Source: CBDDLJ01 sp965230635
GTDB lineage: Bacteria; Pseudomonadota; Gammaproteobacteria; UBA1113
Length of the DNA stretch: 64,000 nucleotides
Assembly: GCA_965230635.1 (NCBI GenBank)
Contig: CBDDLJ010000009.1
Location: forward strand, 271,132 to 335,131
Direction of reading: 5' to 3'
The notes below the pieces were generated by a model that saw only the letters and a program-made list of their open reading frames with translations, was not told where the DNA came from and searched no databases. This document shows positions 45,304 to 54,851 of the stretch, piece after piece. The position numbers were made by a program, and so were the translations under genes. The stretch's first letter is position 1. The number at the start of each line of letters is the position of its first letter.

Positions 45304-46680
45304 ATGAATATAATCATTTTAGGAGCAGGACAAGTTGGTTTAACCTTGGCTGAAAGCTTGGTTAAGGAAAGTAATGATGTCACTTTAGTCGATATCGATT
45401 CTGTTCGACTACAAAAAATACAAAACAGCTTGGATGTCCGTACGGTGGTTGGATTTGCTTCCTATCCTAATATTTTAATTCAAGCAGGTATTGAAGATGC
45501 AGATATGCTAATTGCAGTGACGAGCTGTGATGAAGTCAATTTAGTTGCTTGTCAAGTTGCTTATCGTTTATTTAATACACCGAGAAAATTAGCACGTATT
45601 CGTTCTAAGTATTACTCCGCATATCAGTCACGCTTATTTAGCAGTGAAACCTTTTCTATTGACTTGTGTATTAGCCCGGAGCAGCTAGTTACCGAACATA
45701 TTGCTCGTCTGATAGAATACCCGGGTACATTGCAAGTATTAGATTTTGCTGAAGGAGCTGTTCGCTTAGTTGCTGTTCGACCGTATTTTGGTGGAATATT
45801 AGTGGGAAAGACTATCAGTGAAGTCAGAGAATACATGCCTAATGCGCAAGTTCGAGTAGTGGCGATTTATCGCGGGAGCCATTCTATCCCATTGACACCA
45901 TCAACGGTGATTGAAATTGGTGATGAGGTTTTTGTTATTGCTGCCGGCGATCAAATTCGCGGGATTATGGCTGCATTACGTAAAGCGAATCATGCCAACA
46001 AAAATATTATCATTGCAGGAGGAGGAAATATTGGCGAGCGTTTAGCACTCATGCTAGAAAAAAAATATAATGTGAAGCTGTTAGAAAGTGACATAGAACG
46101 CTCAAAACAGTTAGCCGAAGTTTTGCATAAAAGTACCGTGTTACAAGGAGAAGTGACCGATAGAGAGTTACTGTTAAATGAAAACATTGATGATACTGAT
46201 GTATTTGTTGCAGTAACCCATGATGATGAAGATAATATTATGTCCTGCATTCAAGCAAAGCGTATGGGGGCAAGGCAAGTCATCGCGTTAATTACCCGGC
46301 CTGCCTATGTTGATTTGGTCGAAGGTCGTGATGTTGATCTGGTCGTTTCTCCACAACAAGCTACGATTGGCAGTATTTTAGGGCAAATAAGACGGGGTGA
46401 CATTGTGCAAGTTCACTCACTACGGCGAGGGGCTGCAGAAGCAATTGAAGTGATTGCTAGAGGGGATGAAAAAACATCGGCTGTTGTCGGTCGCCATATT
46501 GCTGAAATAAATCTACCAAAAGGATCGAATATTGGTGCGATTGTGCGAGATAAAAAAGTTATATTACCAAGATTGAATACCATCATTGAAGCAGACGATC
46601 ATGTGATATTGTTCTTGACGGATAAAAGTCATATTAAAGAAGTTGAACAATTGTTTGAAGTGAAACTGGCATTTTTTTAA
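45304..46680 (+). CDS. trkA: Trk potassium uptake system, peripheral NAD-binding subunit
   Basis: A 458-residue cytosolic protein with two RCK_N Rossmann domains (IIILGAGQVGLTLAESLV and NIIIAGGGNIGERLA) each followed by an RCK_C domain. It gates the TrkH channel in response to nucleotides. It lies 43 bp upstream of trkH, so the two subunits are probably cotranscribed. Confidence 0.95.
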   Translation: MNIIILGAGQVGLTLAESLVKESNDVTLVDIDSVRLQKIQNSLDVRTVVGFASYPNILIQAGIEDADMLIAVTSCDEVNLVACQVAYRLFNTPRKLARIRSKYYSAYQSRLFSSETFSIDLCISPEQLVTEHIARLIEYPGTLQVLDFAEGAVRLVAVRPYFGGILVGKTISEVREYMPNAQVRVVAIYRGSHSIPLTPSTVIEIGDEVFVIAAGDQIRGIMAALRKANHANKNIIIAGGGNIGERLALMLEKKYNVKLLESDIERSKQLAEVLHKSTVLQGEVTDRELLLNENIDDTDVFVAVTHDDEDNIMSCIQAKRMGARQVIALITRPAYVDLVEGRDVDLVVSPQQATIGSILGQIRRGDIVQVHSLRRGAAEAIEVIARGDEKTSAVVGRHIAEINLPKGSNIGAIVRDKKVILPRLNTIIEADDHVILFLTDKSHIKEVEQLFEVKLAFF

Positions 46681-46723
46681 TGTTCACAATAATGCCGCAG
46701 TATGCGTTTAGGAGAGTGATTGA

Positions 46724-48175
46724 GTGAGTTTTTCAATGGTGTTACGTATTATTGGTATTCTACTAATGATATTTAGTTTAAGCATGTTGCCGCCTGTTGC
46801 TGTTGGGCTATGGTATGGTGATGCAATGTGGAAGGAGTTTCTTTATTCATTTTTAATGACGCTTTTCTGTGGGGTTTTTTGCTGGTTTCCATACAGAAAA
46901 ATTAATCGTGATTTAAAAATACGAGATGGATTTATTATCGTTTTTTTATTTTGGATAGTAATTGGTGCTTTTGCCTCAATGCCTTTTTTGTTGATTAAAA
47001 GCATGAACATACCAATAACAGATGCCATGTTTGAAGCTGTGTCTGGTGTTACCACAACAGGGGCATCCGTATTAAAGGGAATAGAGCACTTACCACGATC
47101 TGTTTTGTATTATCGCCAACAGTTACATTTCTTAGGAGGTATGGGTATTGTGGTTTTAGCAGTAGCCATATTGCCAATGTTAGGCATTGGTGGTATGCAA
47201 CTATACCGTGCTGAAGTTCCAGGTCCGGCCAAAGATACCAAAATCACCCCGCGAATTGCAGAAACAGCAAAAGCACTATGGTATATTTATGTTGGTTTAA
47301 TACTGTTATGCGCACTATTTTACACTGCTGCTGGTATGCCACTATTTTATGCCATTGGTGAAAGTTTTTCAACCGTGGCAACAGGTGGTTTTTCTATGTA
47401 TGATAGTAGTCTAGGCTATTATAACAAGCCTCTAGTCAATTTAGTCGGGACCGTCTTCATGTTTTTGGGAGGTGTGAATTTTACATTACACTTTACCACA
47501 TTACAAAAACGCAGTATTAAATATTGTTGGTGTGATAAAGAATTTCAAGTTTATACAGGATTAGTGATGTTAAGTGTTATTATTACATCAATCGTTCTAA
47601 TTGCCTATGGGACTTACAAAAGCCCAGCTATCGCTGTTAATGAAGCGCTATTTAATGCAGTATCGTTAGCAACAACAACTGGCTTGGTTGTTGCTCCTTT
47701 TCAAGAGTGGCCTTTATTTATACCTTTAATGTTAATGGTGTCAGGTGTAATAGGAGGCTGTGCTTTTTCTACAAGCGGTGGAATAAAAGTGATTCGATTA
47801 CTGCTAATGTATAAACAAGGCATTAGAGAAATCAAGCGTTTAATTCATCCACAGGCAGTCATGCCTATTAAATTAAATGGAAAAAATGTATCTGAAGAGT
47901 TAGTACAAGCAATTTGGGGTTTTATTGCTGCATTTATTTTGTTATTTGTTTTACTGTCACTATTATTAGCAGCATTTGGTATGAATGTCGAAACAATATT
48001 AGGTTCTTTAATTGCTTGTTTGGCTAATGTGGGGGCGGGTGTTGGGCAAATTGCCGATGGATTTTCAGGATTAAATCAACCCAGCAAATGGGTTTTAATA
48101 TTTGCGATGATTGCCGGCCGCTTGGAAATATTTACCGTTCTTGTGCTGTTTGTTCCTGAGTTTTGGCGGCATTAG
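46724..48175 (+). CDS. trkH: Trk potassium uptake system membrane subunit
   Basis: A 483-residue polytopic K+ transporter with four pore-loop repeats: SGVTTTGASVLK, FSTVATGGFSMYD, LATTTGLVV and LANVGAGVGQI. Start is GTG, with GAGAG upstream. Partner of the adjacent trkA. Confidence 0.95.
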   Translation: MSFSMVLRIIGILLMIFSLSMLPPVAVGLWYGDAMWKEFLYSFLMTLFCGVFCWFPYRKINRDLKIRDGFIIVFLFWIVIGAFASMPFLLIKSMNIPITDAMFEAVSGVTTTGASVLKGIEHLPRSVLYYRQQLHFLGGMGIVVLAVAILPMLGIGGMQLYRAEVPGPAKDTKITPRIAETAKALWYIYVGLILLCALFYTAAGMPLFYAIGESFSTVATGGFSMYDSSLGYYNKPLVNLVGTVFMFLGGVNFTLHFTTLQKRSIKYCWCDKEFQVYTGLVMLSVIITSIVLIAYGTYKSPAIAVNEALFNAVSLATTTGLVVAPFQEWPLFIPLMLMVSGVIGGCAFSTSGGIKVIRLLLMYKQGIREIKRLIHPQAVMPIKLNGKNVSEELVQAIWGFIAAFILLFVLLSLLLAAFGMNVETILGSLIACLANVGAGVGQIADGFSGLNQPSKWVLIFAMIAGRLEIFTVLVLFVPEFWRH

Positions 48176-48562
48176 TATCGATTCTGTATGTAGGCAGTGG
48201 TTTTACTTGTGCTGATATCTTAGCATAAGCGTGTCATCAGTTTATTTTATGTGTTATTATGTTAATTAGTCCTTGTTATTCTGTATAAAAACAATAAACA
48301 ATAAACAATAAAAAAGAAAGACTACGAGTGTCAATCCACTCCAGTCATATTAATTCTTATGGCATGTTTCCTATTGATATTGGGACTAGGTTAGGTACAA
48401 AAGCAGAAGAACCAGAAATGAATACTTTTGATGATACAGAGTTTGTGTAAACATCAAGCGTGGCTAAATAGATGAGCATGCGGCAGATTTTGCAGCTTCG
48501 TTCCCACAGGGCCTATAACAATCAGTTCCATATTTACTCTGTTTTCAGAGGCCAAGGCAAAA
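48176..48562. other. Region between trkH and IS debris, with a tiny ORF
   Basis: Apart from a possible 40-codon ORF at 48328-48450, I see only AT-rich sequence, including the simple repeat AACAATAAAC near 48290-48310. Confidence 0.45.
48328..48450 (+). CDS. Possible 40-residue ORF, unknown
   Basis: GTG start preceded by AAAAAGAAAG; reads VSIHSSHINSYGMFPIDIGT and ends acidic (FDDTEFV). No family recognised. It may be a real small gene or debris at the edge of the IS region. Confidence 0.25.
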   Translation: MSIHSSHINSYGMFPIDIGTRLGTKAEEPEMNTFDDTEFV

Positions 48563-49011
48563 CTATACTTTGTCCTCTATTTGATCAACTAATAATTCAC
48601 TTCGAAATTTGTCACTCCACATTGCCTGCTTCAGTTTTCCTTTGCTTTTATTTTTCTGCGGATACAAGCAAGCTAAATTTAGCGCAAAGCGTCTCATAAT
48701 TACCAAGTTCTCAGCAGCATGGTCTCGCCGGATACGGCAATCATCTTCTTTAAATGTTATATCCAGCGCCCAGTTTGCTTTATTATCCACTTCCCAATGA
48801 CCCCAGTGTTTGCGATTGCCTTAGCATCCAAAGGCAATGAGCAAATATAATATTGCATCTTAGATTAAACGTTACCTTTTAAGTGTGGCTCTCGCTCAAC
48901 TTCAATCAATACGGTTCTACGGCTGAAAAATTTCTTTTGCTTTTTCATCCATGCGTTCTTCAAGTGTCTAGGATTTAATTCCTTGATATCGTCTAAGCCT
49001 AACTTAGGCAT
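48563..49011 (-). pseudogene. ISAs1-family transposase remnant (3' part)
   Basis: On the minus strand MPKLGLDDIKELNPRH leads into VLIEVEREPHLKGN, an in-frame stop, then YYICSLPLDAKAIAN. A frameshift near 48810 follows and then HWGHWEVDNKANWALDITF and KEDDCRIRRDHAAENLVIMR. This is the C-terminal DDE part of ISAs1 (H-repeat) transposases: the [YI]xSL, HWxxExxxHWxLDVxFxED and RxxHxAxNxxxxRR motifs. Two lesions and a missing N-terminal half make it dead. Confidence 0.82.
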
Positions 49012-49016
49012 GTAGA

Positions 49017-50846
49017 TTAACGGCAACCAGGCGCTGCAGGCAATGGCAGCTCTCTACTACTCACAATAGACTCTTTTAAGTATGTACTAGGCAAAAAGCC
49101 TTGCTCAAGGCCTCGGCGACACATCCACCAGCCCGAGGGATCTTTCTCAATGAGAGTCAATTTTTCATTGGCATCTACCGATAATTGATCCGGTTCTGTC
49201 GCTTTATAGTCATACAATACGATAACATGCTTCAGCGGTTTTTTCGGTAGTGGCATAGGGCTGCTAGAGCTTGTGTTCACTGCTGCGCCGCTGTCAGTAC
49301 GTGCCGATACTACTGAAAAATGGCTAACTCGTGAAGTGCCTGGATTTGTTACGGTGCTAGGTGATTTTTCCAGCACAATTGCCGTGCTATACCATTGTCT
49401 CACAAATTCCTCCGGATCGTATCCTGCCTTCTTTATAGCATTTTCTGCGATAGGGTTCATGTGACTAACCTGAAAATTATTATCAAAAGCGTGTTGACCA
49501 CCTTCCAGTAATTTTTCAACGTCATCTGGATCTTTTTTCAATAAAAATGATCCCATTTCAGATAAATCTGATAAATCGCACATTGAAGATAAAAAATCAA
49601 CAGCAAAAAATCCTACAAATGATAGTCCTACCTTTAGAGTACTAAACCCCAATTTGCGTTTGGCCTGTTTTTTATATGCTTCACGCAATTGCTCTAAATT
49701 GTTAGCTAGTGCATATATATGTTCACGATTAGTTGCTAATTCTTTTCGGATTAAGCCTATCTGGTCAGAAAAGTGTTTTGCTGTTTCACAAAACTGCATT
49801 TGCATATGTTTTACTTGATTTTCAAGTCCTTCAAAACGGGGATCAGAGAATATTTTTTTGCTTTCTGCCATGCTATATAATGTATTTTTGTCATATTCTG
49901 AAATATAATTAGCCTTATAAATTCTTTTTATTGTCATTTTAAATAATGAAAGCTCTGAATGTCCAACTATCCGATTTTCAGCAATATAAGTTAATCTATC
50001 TAATATCATGGGATTGAGATCATTAATTTTCACGATTTTATCTTTTGAGCCGGCCATAGCCAATGTATATGTCAATCTAAAATCATTCATTGTTGTGGTT
50101 CTTTCAAAGCACTTTTTGAGGAGTTCATTATTGAACCTATCAGGCGTAGTTGTTAACAATAATGCTTCAGAAATTAACCAATAGCTTTGTGCTTCTTGCT
50201 TTGTAAGTAGTAATGTGTCAGAATCATCGACAGAAATATCCTCATCGCTTATTTTAGTGATGACTACGTTAAACAACGATACTGCATCTTGTATACTACC
50301 ATTATTAAATATCCTTTTTCCATCTTCTAGCTTTTGTGATGTATAATCTTTAAGCTGAGTCAACTTAGTGATATGCATTTCTTTTTCTTTTTCTTGTTGC
50401 TCTAACTGCTGAGCTAATGAGATTCTTTCTTCTTCCTTTTGTTTTAAGTGGGCAATTAGATTATCTCGTCTCTCTTTCATCCATTTTATATCATCTTGGC
50501 TTGGCGTATAGTTCAGGTAAATCTTTCCAGTTATTCGTGTATTACCTGTTTCTGATTTGTGGTAGCGGCCTGTATTGGGGAATGGCCTTTTGGGAAAATG
50601 TTCTCGTTGTATTTCTCTATTGTATTCCACATTTCTGTTGTCACTATAACGTATATAGTAAGAATCAATATCATATTGATAATCTACTCTTGCCTCATAT
50701 TTACTCATTTTTTTTCTTATTAATTTATCTGATATGAAAGGTAGATAGTTCTCCTTGTTAAATATCTGTATAGCTGCAGTTTCATTTAACTGCGAAAAAA
50801 ACTCAACCCGCATGCTGCTACTTATATCTATTCTTTCAAATGGCAT
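49017..50846 (-). CDS. Coiled-coil protein with C-terminal eukaryotic-type SH3 domain, putative effector
   Basis: The start was chosen at ATG 50846, 5 nt after AAGGAG (609 residues). The N-terminal part (1-130) is unknown. A charged coiled coil (about 135-180, KQKEEERISLAQQLEQQEKE) is followed by a helical body and a hydrophobic patch near 420 (VGLSFVGFFAVDFLSSM). A proline-rich linker contains PKKPLK. The last 70 residues hold an SH3-like fold (about 541-593): VLYDYKATEPDQLSV, GWWMCRR, GFLPSTYL, that is the ALYDY, WW and GxxPxxY positions of eukaryotic SH3_1, not the bacterial SH3b. It lies between transposase remnants, consistent with acquisition by transfer. Confidence 0.8.
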   Translation of the reverse strand: MPFERIDISSSMRVEFFSQLNETAAIQIFNKENYLPFISDKLIRKKMSKYEARVDYQYDIDSYYIRYSDNRNVEYNREIQREHFPKRPFPNTGRYHKSETGNTRITGKIYLNYTPSQDDIKWMKERRDNLIAHLKQKEEERISLAQQLEQQEKEKEMHITKLTQLKDYTSQKLEDGKRIFNNGSIQDAVSLFNVVITKISDEDISVDDSDTLLLTKQEAQSYWLISEALLLTTTPDRFNNELLKKCFERTTTMNDFRLTYTLAMAGSKDKIVKINDLNPMILDRLTYIAENRIVGHSELSLFKMTIKRIYKANYISEYDKNTLYSMAESKKIFSDPRFEGLENQVKHMQMQFCETAKHFSDQIGLIRKELATNREHIYALANNLEQLREAYKKQAKRKLGFSTLKVGLSFVGFFAVDFLSSMCDLSDLSEMGSFLLKKDPDDVEKLLEGGQHAFDNNFQVSHMNPIAENAIKKAGYDPEEFVRQWYSTAIVLEKSPSTVTNPGTSRVSHFSVVSARTDSGAAVNTSSSSPMPLPKKPLKHVIVLYDYKATEPDQLSVDANEKLTLIEKDPSGWWMCRRGLEQGFLPSTYLKESIVSSRELPLPAAPGCR

Positions 50847-51434
50847 CTTTATTTCTCCTTTTACCACACACCTTATTCATCGAAGATGCTGTAAAATAAC
50901 ACATCTGGTGTTTAAATTAAGAACACAACCATATCCCGCCTGACTTTATTTTGGTAACAATTTTTGATACCTTCACCTTAGCGCTGGCGTTAAACTTTGT
51001 GCTGCAGCACCATTATCAATTGAAGGCGTTCTTACCTGTTTTTGTACTACTAGAGCTACCTGCAAGTTCACCTAATAGTCTTGATATTTTTGCCTTCATC
51101 TTGCATTTTGTAACATAATCTGATTCGTCTATAACTTATACCATTACTAAGACATGCAGTTATATTGAACGGTGCAAACCAGTACTATTCTTCTGCCATC
51201 CGTAAGACCACTTTGCGTCACACGAATTGAAGTAAGGATAATATTTTTGAAAGGCTTGGTCAATAGATATCGCCTCTGAGTGTTGGTAACGTGCCATATG
51301 CCCGGTTTATATTCCATGTTAATAATCAACTCCAAGTTTGATTTTTTCAAATAAATCAAATAACTACTACTGTTATTGAGCTTGTGAATATCGTGTGTCA
51401 ACACATAGCGTTATCCACATATTCACAAGTCATC
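50847..51434. other. Intergenic region with coding debris
   Basis: No intact gene. A minus-strand fragment near 51015-51100 reads MKAKISRLLGELAGSSSSTK with a stop soon after. An 85-codon ORF at 51147-51404 has no recognisable feature. Both look like debris between IS remnants. Confidence 0.4.
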
Positions 51435-51672
51435 TTAGTAACTAGCCAATACAAAATTGGCAAAATCTTCAAATGTCCAATTGTTTTTTAGTGTTCTATA
51501 AATAATACCGAGCATTTTTTTAGCAGTCACTATAATTGCCTTACCGCTACCTTTCTTTGCTTTCAAACGCTCATAAAATTTTCGCAAATAAGTGATTTAG
51601 CGTATCTATATTAATGTACACTGTGCTAGCGTTGTTCTGCTTAACCTCGGTCCTCGCTTTGTAATCAGCAGT
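51435..51672 (-). pseudogene. IS110-family transposase remnant (C-terminus)
   Basis: The minus strand reads KRGPRLSRTTLAQCTLI, then stops and a shift, then YLRKFYERLKAKKGSGKAII and MLGIIYRTLKNNWTF to a TAA. The pattern RxxLxQ...L...FYxRLKAKKG.GKA...ARKxLxIIYxxLKNN is the end of IS110-type (Transposase_20) proteins. Only the last 90 or so codons survive. Confidence 0.65.
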
Positions 51673-51811
51673 TTTACTTTTGAATGAATGGACAAAATAT
51701 CAACCAATTTTGAGGCATATCTTATAAACCAGATAGTCAATAGATCATTTTTCCTGATCAAACCATTGTGGCCTAAACATACTCATGATGCAGTCATATG
51801 TATAGTATAAT

Positions 51812-51974
51812 TATAGCGTTTCCCTATATTGTTGACCTATCCTAAGACTTCATCTAGCGCCTGCTTGCTTGGTTATTCAAAACCTTATTGACAATAGTAA
51901 ACGTCGCTTTTGAACCCCCGCAAGCAAACACTATACTCGCTTAGTATAGGTCAACAATATGGGGAAACGCTATA
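51812..51974. mobile_element. MITE-like palindromic element, copy 3 (163 bp, inverted)
   Basis: Same element as at 4881-5044 but in the opposite orientation: CCTAAGACTTCATCTAGCGC comes first and CGCTTAGTATAGG last. Both ends read TATAGCGTTTCCC, with one substitution in the right copy (GGGG for AGGG). It lies directly against the IS256-like fragment. Confidence 0.8.
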
Positions 51975-52270
51975 AGGTGAGATGGAAGCCCACCTTGATG
52001 ACACACATCTACACAAGAGTCCACAATGGTAAATCGAGTAAGAAGGTCCAGTACAGCGCGAGCAGCTTTGAATTAGAGGCACTCCCTGACCGTGATGGCA
52101 GTTTTGAGCCAAATATTGTTAAGAAACGCCAAACGCTTTTTAATCGCGCACTAGATGAGAAGATACTGGGCTTTTTTAGTGTGGGTATGAGCTATAGTGA
52201 TATCCTTAGGCATTTATCAGAGATAGGTGTGAAACCTAGAATATATGATACCACGCTGATAAACTGCTAA
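51975..52270 (+). pseudogene. IS256-family transposase N-terminal fragment
   Basis: The frame starts inside the MITE end (ATG 51959) and reads through to LEALPDRDGSFEPNIVKKRQ, then LDEKILGFFSVGMSYSDILR. This is the IS256/Mutator signature P-RDRxGxFEPxIVxKRQ followed by LxxKILxLYAxGMSxxDI. Homology fades after SEIGVKP and the catalytic DDE part is absent. Confidence 0.8.
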
Positions 52271-54834
52271 TTGAAACGAAGATGGTGTCCTATTGGGCTA
52301 AGAGGCGGCTGCAATTTTTCAGTATTATCATTGTGAATATAGTCGATAAACTTGCATACAGCTTCGAGCAATGTCTTATCCGTTTCGGTGACTTTACATC
52401 GTAATTGCTCTTTTACGATATGTTTTAGTGTCGCTTTTAGTTTTTCTGGATCATGGTGAGGATGCTCTTTTTCTGGATATATTTCTGAATATCTTGTTGA
52501 GAATTTTTCTAAACATTGTTTTATTTCTTTTGTTAATTCGTTTTTATTTTTACCTGTTTTTTCAAATAAGTTATCTTTATCATCAAAAGCATGCCATTTT
52601 TCCACTAAGCCCATAATATTTTTTAAGATAGACACAGGTTCATTTTTCCCTATTTCAGTACGAAAAGCCTCCAGTTTTTTCAAAATATAATCGTTAAAAG
52701 GCACAATTGTTGGGTTGTTAGAAGATGCAGTTAATACGAGAGCAGGTGGTGCGTTGATAGGTGAGTAGTTGCAAGAGATACTAAGAATATTTGCAAAAAT
52801 TTCTTGTTCTGGTAAATTTTCATCTACCATTAGGGCAGACTGACATTTTCCTGGATTAATAAAATTCAGATAATCTAAAAACCAAACTAACTCAGTTGGT
52901 ATAGCTTTTCTATTACTTATCAATGTCTTAGAGGATTCATTAGAAAATAAATCATTGTATTGGCAAATAAAAGGCACAATTTCTTCGCTAATGATTTTTT
53001 GATTTTCTTGACGTAAGTTGCTAGGCCGGTGTTTATTAAAGTAACTATAGGCAGAATCAATCAATTTTGTATTGTCAGTTTGTTGCTTAAAATGATTTTT
53101 AATCGTTTTTTCAAAGTTGCGATAACAATCAGAAAACTTCTTCTCTAAATAAGCTGTTTCAGCAATGATATATTGAGGTAAGTTTGCGTTATCGTTATGC
53201 AGTAAATAAAGATTTGGTGGCAGGTAATCGGTTGCTGCAGGAGCAATAATTGCATTGAGTAACCATAGATTGGTAAGCGGTTCTTCAAGAGCTTTCCTAT
53301 TATGAATTTGCCTAAGGGTTAATGCTGCTTCTTTGTTATATATGTCGTCAGTATTTTCAAATATTTTTTCAGTGGCAAGCAGTGGTTTTAACTTCATTAA
53401 TTTTAAACAATAATTATAATGGAGTAGATCAAATTCTAATAAACTCGATATTGTCATGTCATAATCTGGACAGTATTGATCTACAGTAGCTAGCATAGGA
53501 GTAAAAATATTATTTTTAACTAGCTTATTCCTAGTAAGCGTTACTAGTTGAGAGATGAAGACGTCAGCTGTTGCCTCCAGTTTCTCTTTATTTGGATACA
53601 TTTGACGAATACGATTATTGTCAAGTGAAGGAATAAAATCAATCAGCTCTAGATAGAGTTTTTTTCTATCAAGAATAAATAAGATATGAAATGTAATGAT
53701 AGTGAGAGAATTAAATTTTGTTTTTACATCACGATGAATAAGAAAAAACTTATCAATTAATTGTATTTTTTCCCTAAAGGTGCTGTCGTATAATGTCAAT
53801 GCATCAAAATGTCTGTATAAAATATCTTGTAGAAATTCGTCTCTGATTTGATCTTGTTTGTCTTGATTGTTTAGAAATAAGGTTGTTACTTCAGACTTTA
53901 GTTTTCTCACATCTTCTTCAAATTGCTTTTTTAAAACAGCTTTTTCGATATCATATACTTTTGACATGTTAGCTAAATGCATTTTTATTGTTAGGCTAAA
54001 AAGTTTTGGCATTTCAGGGGCTAAGTAGTTATAAACAATTCGCCATGCATCAAATTCGTCAATGATTTTGCTTAAATCTAAACGAATATTGTTCATTTCA
54101 GTCTTTGGTATGTTTTTATAGATGTTATGTACGACTTTATAAAAACTTATTTCTCCATGTTCATACATTGAGATGATTTCCGCTAATTCTTCAATTGAAC
54201 TCACGATGGTGCAAATAGCTGCCTCAAGTTCCTCATCAAAGGTCCCTAGTTCGATTTGAAGTATATTTTTTTTGTGAAATGGGAGTGTCGTTGTTAAGGC
54301 ATCAATATTTTTATATTTTTTGTCATCAGTCGGGGTATAAATTTTCAAGCTTGTATAGAGTGATATACAATGTTCATAATCAACTATTCTATAGCGACGT
54401 TTACGCATGAGGCTCCAAGCTGCATTTTCATTTTCTTGATTAAAGCCATTTGATTGAGCCAGTAAGAAATGGTTAGCGCGTTGTGCATAGATATGATTTA
54501 GCGTATCGCTGTATTTCTTTTGTAGTATGCTTCTATCTTCTTGTCGCAAAATAATTTGCAAATAGCAAAAAGAATCTTGAAGAACCTCTTTGAGCATCGA
54601 TAGTCTGTCTTCTCTTTTTTTCTTTTTTTCTTTAGATCCGACTGTCGAGTTAAGAATTGTGGAGTGGTACTGTTGTCTTTTAACAGGTGTAAGTTCTTCA
54701 TTTGAGGTAGAAGTAGTGGGTTTGGAAGGGATCCAGGTTGTCGCTGGACCAGATGTACTATAGCGTCGGTGCATGGCTATAGATCGCAGTTGTTCTCTTG
54801 GGGATTTGATTTTTTTTGATTTCTGTTTCTTCAT
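52267..54834 (-). CDS. Large helical protein of unknown function, putative effector
   Basis: An 855-residue soluble-looking protein. A strongly basic, low-complexity N-terminus (MKKQKSKKIKSPREQLRS; later GSKEKKKKREDRL) precedes a long helical region rich in Leu, Asn and Lys. No motif, signal peptide or membrane helix recognised. The stop overlaps the IS256 fragment by 4 bp. thrB ends 17 bp upstream of its ATG in the same direction; a shared transcript is possible but the gene looks like an insertion next to a core locus. Confidence 0.7.
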   Translation of the reverse strand: MKKQKSKKIKSPREQLRSIAMHRRYSTSGPATTWIPSKPTTSTSNEELTPVKRQQYHSTILNSTVGSKEKKKKREDRLSMLKEVLQDSFCYLQIILRQEDRSILQKKYSDTLNHIYAQRANHFLLAQSNGFNQENENAAWSLMRKRRYRIVDYEHCISLYTSLKIYTPTDDKKYKNIDALTTTLPFHKKNILQIELGTFDEELEAAICTIVSSIEELAEIISMYEHGEISFYKVVHNIYKNIPKTEMNNIRLDLSKIIDEFDAWRIVYNYLAPEMPKLFSLTIKMHLANMSKVYDIEKAVLKKQFEEDVRKLKSEVTTLFLNNQDKQDQIRDEFLQDILYRHFDALTLYDSTFREKIQLIDKFFLIHRDVKTKFNSLTIITFHILFILDRKKLYLELIDFIPSLDNNRIRQMYPNKEKLEATADVFISQLVTLTRNKLVKNNIFTPMLATVDQYCPDYDMTISSLLEFDLLHYNYCLKLMKLKPLLATEKIFENTDDIYNKEAALTLRQIHNRKALEEPLTNLWLLNAIIAPAATDYLPPNLYLLHNDNANLPQYIIAETAYLEKKFSDCYRNFEKTIKNHFKQQTDNTKLIDSAYSYFNKHRPSNLRQENQKIISEEIVPFICQYNDLFSNESSKTLISNRKAIPTELVWFLDYLNFINPGKCQSALMVDENLPEQEIFANILSISCNYSPINAPPALVLTASSNNPTIVPFNDYILKKLEAFRTEIGKNEPVSILKNIMGLVEKWHAFDDKDNLFEKTGKNKNELTKEIKQCLEKFSTRYSEIYPEKEHPHHDPEKLKATLKHIVKEQLRCKVTETDKTLLEAVCKFIDYIHNDNTEKLQPPLSPIGHHLRFN

Positions 54835-54851
54835 GCTATTACCTCTATCAA

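Noticed and set aside
48472..48800. Plus-strand ORFs of 63-75 codons
   Set aside because: They are antisense to the ISAs1 transposase remnant, whose minus-strand frame explains the composition.
51147..51404. 85-codon minus-strand ORF
   Set aside because: No domain, weak start context, and it lies among IS debris; kept only as a remark in the intergenic entry.
51959..51974. ATG of the IS256-like frame inside the MITE end taken as a real gene start
   Set aside because: The first codons derive from the MITE terminal repeat; homology to IS256 begins later and the catalytic part is missing, so it is a fusion artefact.
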